Positions 6,186 through 7,178 of a stretch of DNA of 7,178 nucleotides are shown here, piece after piece. Under the pieces are notes generated by a model. The model saw only the letters and a program-made list of their open reading frames with translations. It was not told the DNA's origin and did not search any database. Where the stretch lies: positions 1 through 7,178 of the forward strand of contig CBDUYN010000302.1 in the NCBI GenBank assembly GCA_965371445.1, read 5' to 3'. The translations under genes were made by a program, and so were the position numbers. This DNA comes from DASWIG01 sp965371445 (GTDB lineage: Bacteria > Acidobacteriota > Thermoanaerobaculia > Multivoradales > J023). Every line of letters starts with the position of its first letter. The first letter of the stretch is position 1.

Positions 6186-6214
6186 TTGACACGCCCTGCG
6201 GTGGGTCCTATGGT
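6186..6214 (+). promoter_or_regulatory. groES-groEL promoter (housekeeping sigma type)
   Basis: A perfect -35 box TTGACA (6186-6191) is separated by exactly 17 bp from TATGGT (6209-6214, four of six matches to the -10 consensus). Transcription should start near 6220-6222, within the CIRCE operator, leaving a leader of about 120 nt ahead of groES. Confidence 0.85.
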
Positions 6215-6240
6215 TAGCACTCGATTGAGGTGAGTGCTAA
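6214..6240. promoter_or_regulatory. CIRCE operator (HrcA binding site)
   Basis: TTAGCACTC (6214-6222), a 9-bp spacer and GAGTGCTAA (6232-6240) make a perfect 9-9-9 CIRCE inverted repeat, the known binding site of the heat-shock repressor HrcA. It starts on the last base of the -10 box and covers the predicted transcription start, so bound HrcA should block initiation. In the known mechanism HrcA needs GroEL to stay active, so unfolded protein that occupies GroEL relieves the repression. An hrcA gene is expected elsewhere in the genome; it is not in this window. Confidence 0.97.
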
Positions 6241-6249
6241 CAGCGCGCT

Positions 6250-6303
6250 CCTCAGGGAGACGCTGAGGGACCCGGTCCTGCGAAGTTGCGGGGACCCGGG
6301 TCC
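6250..6303 (+). other. Structured groES leader: two predicted hairpins
   Basis: Two inverted repeats lie between CIRCE and the groES start. The first is CCTCAG (6250-6255) with CTGAGG (6263-6268) around a 7-nt loop. The second is longer: 6268-6281 pairs with 6288-6303 (outer 8 bp GGACCCGG/CCGGGTCC, then an inner stem with bulged bases and loop GAAGTT). They share base 6268. The groES ribosome binding site at 6331-6336 lies outside both. An effect on mRNA stability or translation is possible but not shown. Confidence 0.45.
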
Positions 6304-6342
6304 GTCAGACCGAAAACCAACCCCCCACTTAGGAGGCAGAGC

Positions 6343-6630
6343 GTGAACATCCGCCCCTTACACGACCGCGTAGTGGTCCAGCGCATCGAGCAGGAAGAGC
6401 AGGTGCAGGGAGGCATCATCATCCCCGACACCGCGAAGGAGAAGCCCCAGGAAGCCAAGGTGATCGCCGTGGGCCCCGGCAAGCTTCGCGAAGACGGCGA
6501 GCGTTCGCCGATCGACGTCAAGGAAGGCGACCGTGTCCTGGTCGGCAAGTACTCCGGCAGCGACATCAAGCTCGGCGACGAAGAGTACGTGATCCTGCGC
6601 GAGGACGAGATCCTCGCCGTCATTGAGTAA
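6343..6630 (+). CDS. groES: Co-chaperonin GroES (Hsp10)
   Basis: This 95-residue protein has the full family length. The heptameric lid caps the GroEL cavity and helps fold cytoplasmic proteins in an ATP-driven cycle. The sequence begins NIRPLHDRVVVQRIE and has the GroEL-binding mobile loop at about 16-33 with its hydrophobic tripeptide (GGIIIPD, I25-I27). The roof and core follow (KVIAVGPGKL; VKEGDRVLVGKYSG), ending in the conserved EYVILREDEILAVIE. Translation starts at GTG 6343, since AGGAGG (6331-6336) sits 6 nt upstream and the protein aligns with GroES from that residue; an in-frame ATG at 6286 would add a 19-residue tail unlike the family. It is the first gene of the CIRCE-controlled operon, 21 bp ahead of groEL. 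Confidence 0.98.
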   Translation: MNIRPLHDRVVVQRIEQEEQVQGGIIIPDTAKEKPQEAKVIAVGPGKLREDGERSPIDVKEGDRVLVGKYSGSDIKLGDEEYVILREDEILAVIE

Positions 6631-6651
6631 GACAAGAGAGGTTAGAAAGTC

Positions 6652-7178
6652 ATGGCTAAGCAGATTACCTACTCTGAGGAGGCGCGGGGCGCCATCCTGC
6701 GCGGCGTCAACCAGCTGGCGGACGCGGTGAAGGTCACCCTCGGTCCGAAGGGCCGCAACGTCGTCATCGAGAAGAGCTTCGGCTCACCGACGATCACCAA
6801 GGACGGTGTGACGGTGGCCAAGGAGATCGAGCTCAAGGACCCACTGGAGAACATGGGCGCCCAGATGGTGCGTGAGGTCGCTTCGAAGACCTCGGACGTG
6901 GCCGGCGACGGCACCACGACCGCCACGGTTCTGGCGCAGGCGATCTTCCGGGAAGGCTCCAAAAACGTCACCGCCGGTGCCAACCCGATGGAGCTCAAGA
7001 TCGGCATCGACATGGCGATCAAGGCCGCCGTGGCGGCGATCGACGAGTCTTCGACGCCGGTCAAGGGCACGGAGATCGCCCACGTCGGCACGATCTCGGC
7101 CAACAACGACCGCGAGATCGGCGAGATCATCGCCGAGGCGATGGACAAGGTCGGCAAGGACGGCGTGATCACGGTCGA
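6652..7178 (+). CDS. groEL: Chaperonin GroEL (Hsp60), 5' part; runs off the window
   Basis: The first 175 codons of the ~545-residue chaperonin subunit are present and intact; the gene continues past the right edge. GroEL forms a double seven-membered ring that encloses non-native proteins and folds them with ATP and GroES. The equatorial-domain signatures are clear: VKVTLGPKGRNVVIEKSFG (27-45), TITKDGVTVAKEIEL (48-62), ENMGAQMVREVASKTSD (66-82) and the ATP-site motif GDGTTTATVLAQA (85-97), whose Asp86 corresponds to the catalytic-cycle Asp of GDGTTTA in the E. coli protein. The segment VGTISANND then leads into the intermediate domain. A modest AGAGG (6637-6641) precedes ATG 6652 by 10 nt. 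It is co-transcribed with groES under the CIRCE/HrcA promoter. Nothing in the visible part suggests a divergent or specialised paralogue. Confidence 0.97.
   Translation, partial: MAKQITYSEEARGAILRGVNQLADAVKVTLGPKGRNVVIEKSFGSPTITKDGVTVAKEIELKDPLENMGAQMVREVASKTSDVAGDGTTTATVLAQAIFREGSKNVTAGANPMELKIGIDMAIKAAVAAIDESSTPVKGTEIAHVGTISANNDREIGEIIAEAMDKVGKDGVITV

Noticed and set aside
6286..6342. Earlier in-frame ATG for groES
   Set aside because: It adds 19 residues absent from GroES proteins and lies within the leader hairpin. GTG 6343 has a full AGGAGG at proper spacing.

Overview
The window is GC-rich bacterial DNA with a strong G/C bias at third codon positions. The best clue to the host is a minus-strand remnant of an ADOP/MacB-type permease (start resembling the MDSLL..VR.ALRTL pattern, then LALGIGA..AIF and LLRPLPF). 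That permease family is greatly expanded in Acidobacteriota. The CIRCE-controlled groES-groEL operon, the secreted S9 peptidase and the 'choice-of-anchor D' (ASH) protein fit that phylum but do not prove it. The taxonomic call is an inference.

Left part (1-931, minus strand): a strong intrinsic terminator at 1-34, the 5' remnant of the permease gene (about 100-461, frameshifted and cut short), and an intact small CoA-binding Rossmann protein gene (458-931) whose stop overlaps the permease start (ATGA).

Middle spacer (932-1511): no intact gene. It holds a dispersed-repeat-like GC-rich tract, a perfect 28-bp palindrome overlapping a second hairpin, the coiled-coil tail of what looks like a truncated Uma2-type protein (1201-1491, minus), and a weak candidate promoter for the next gene.

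Right part (plus strand): a secreted S9-family serine peptidase (1512-3647) is translationally coupled (GTGA overlap) to a single-pass membrane protein with six ASH-type immunoglobulin-like repeats (3644-6067). Both products should face the periplasm or cell surface and probably work together. A 118-bp spacer then leads to a textbook heat-shock control region, with a TTGACA-N17-TATGGT promoter overlapped by a perfect CIRCE operator, driving groES (6343-6630) and groEL (6652 to the window edge).

I found no CRISPR array, tRNA, rRNA, complete insertion sequence or defence system. The least ordinary items are the peptidase/ASH pair, the 23-bp repeat that straddles their junction, and the decayed minus-strand neighbourhood. 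Most of the window reads as ordinary chromosomal genes.
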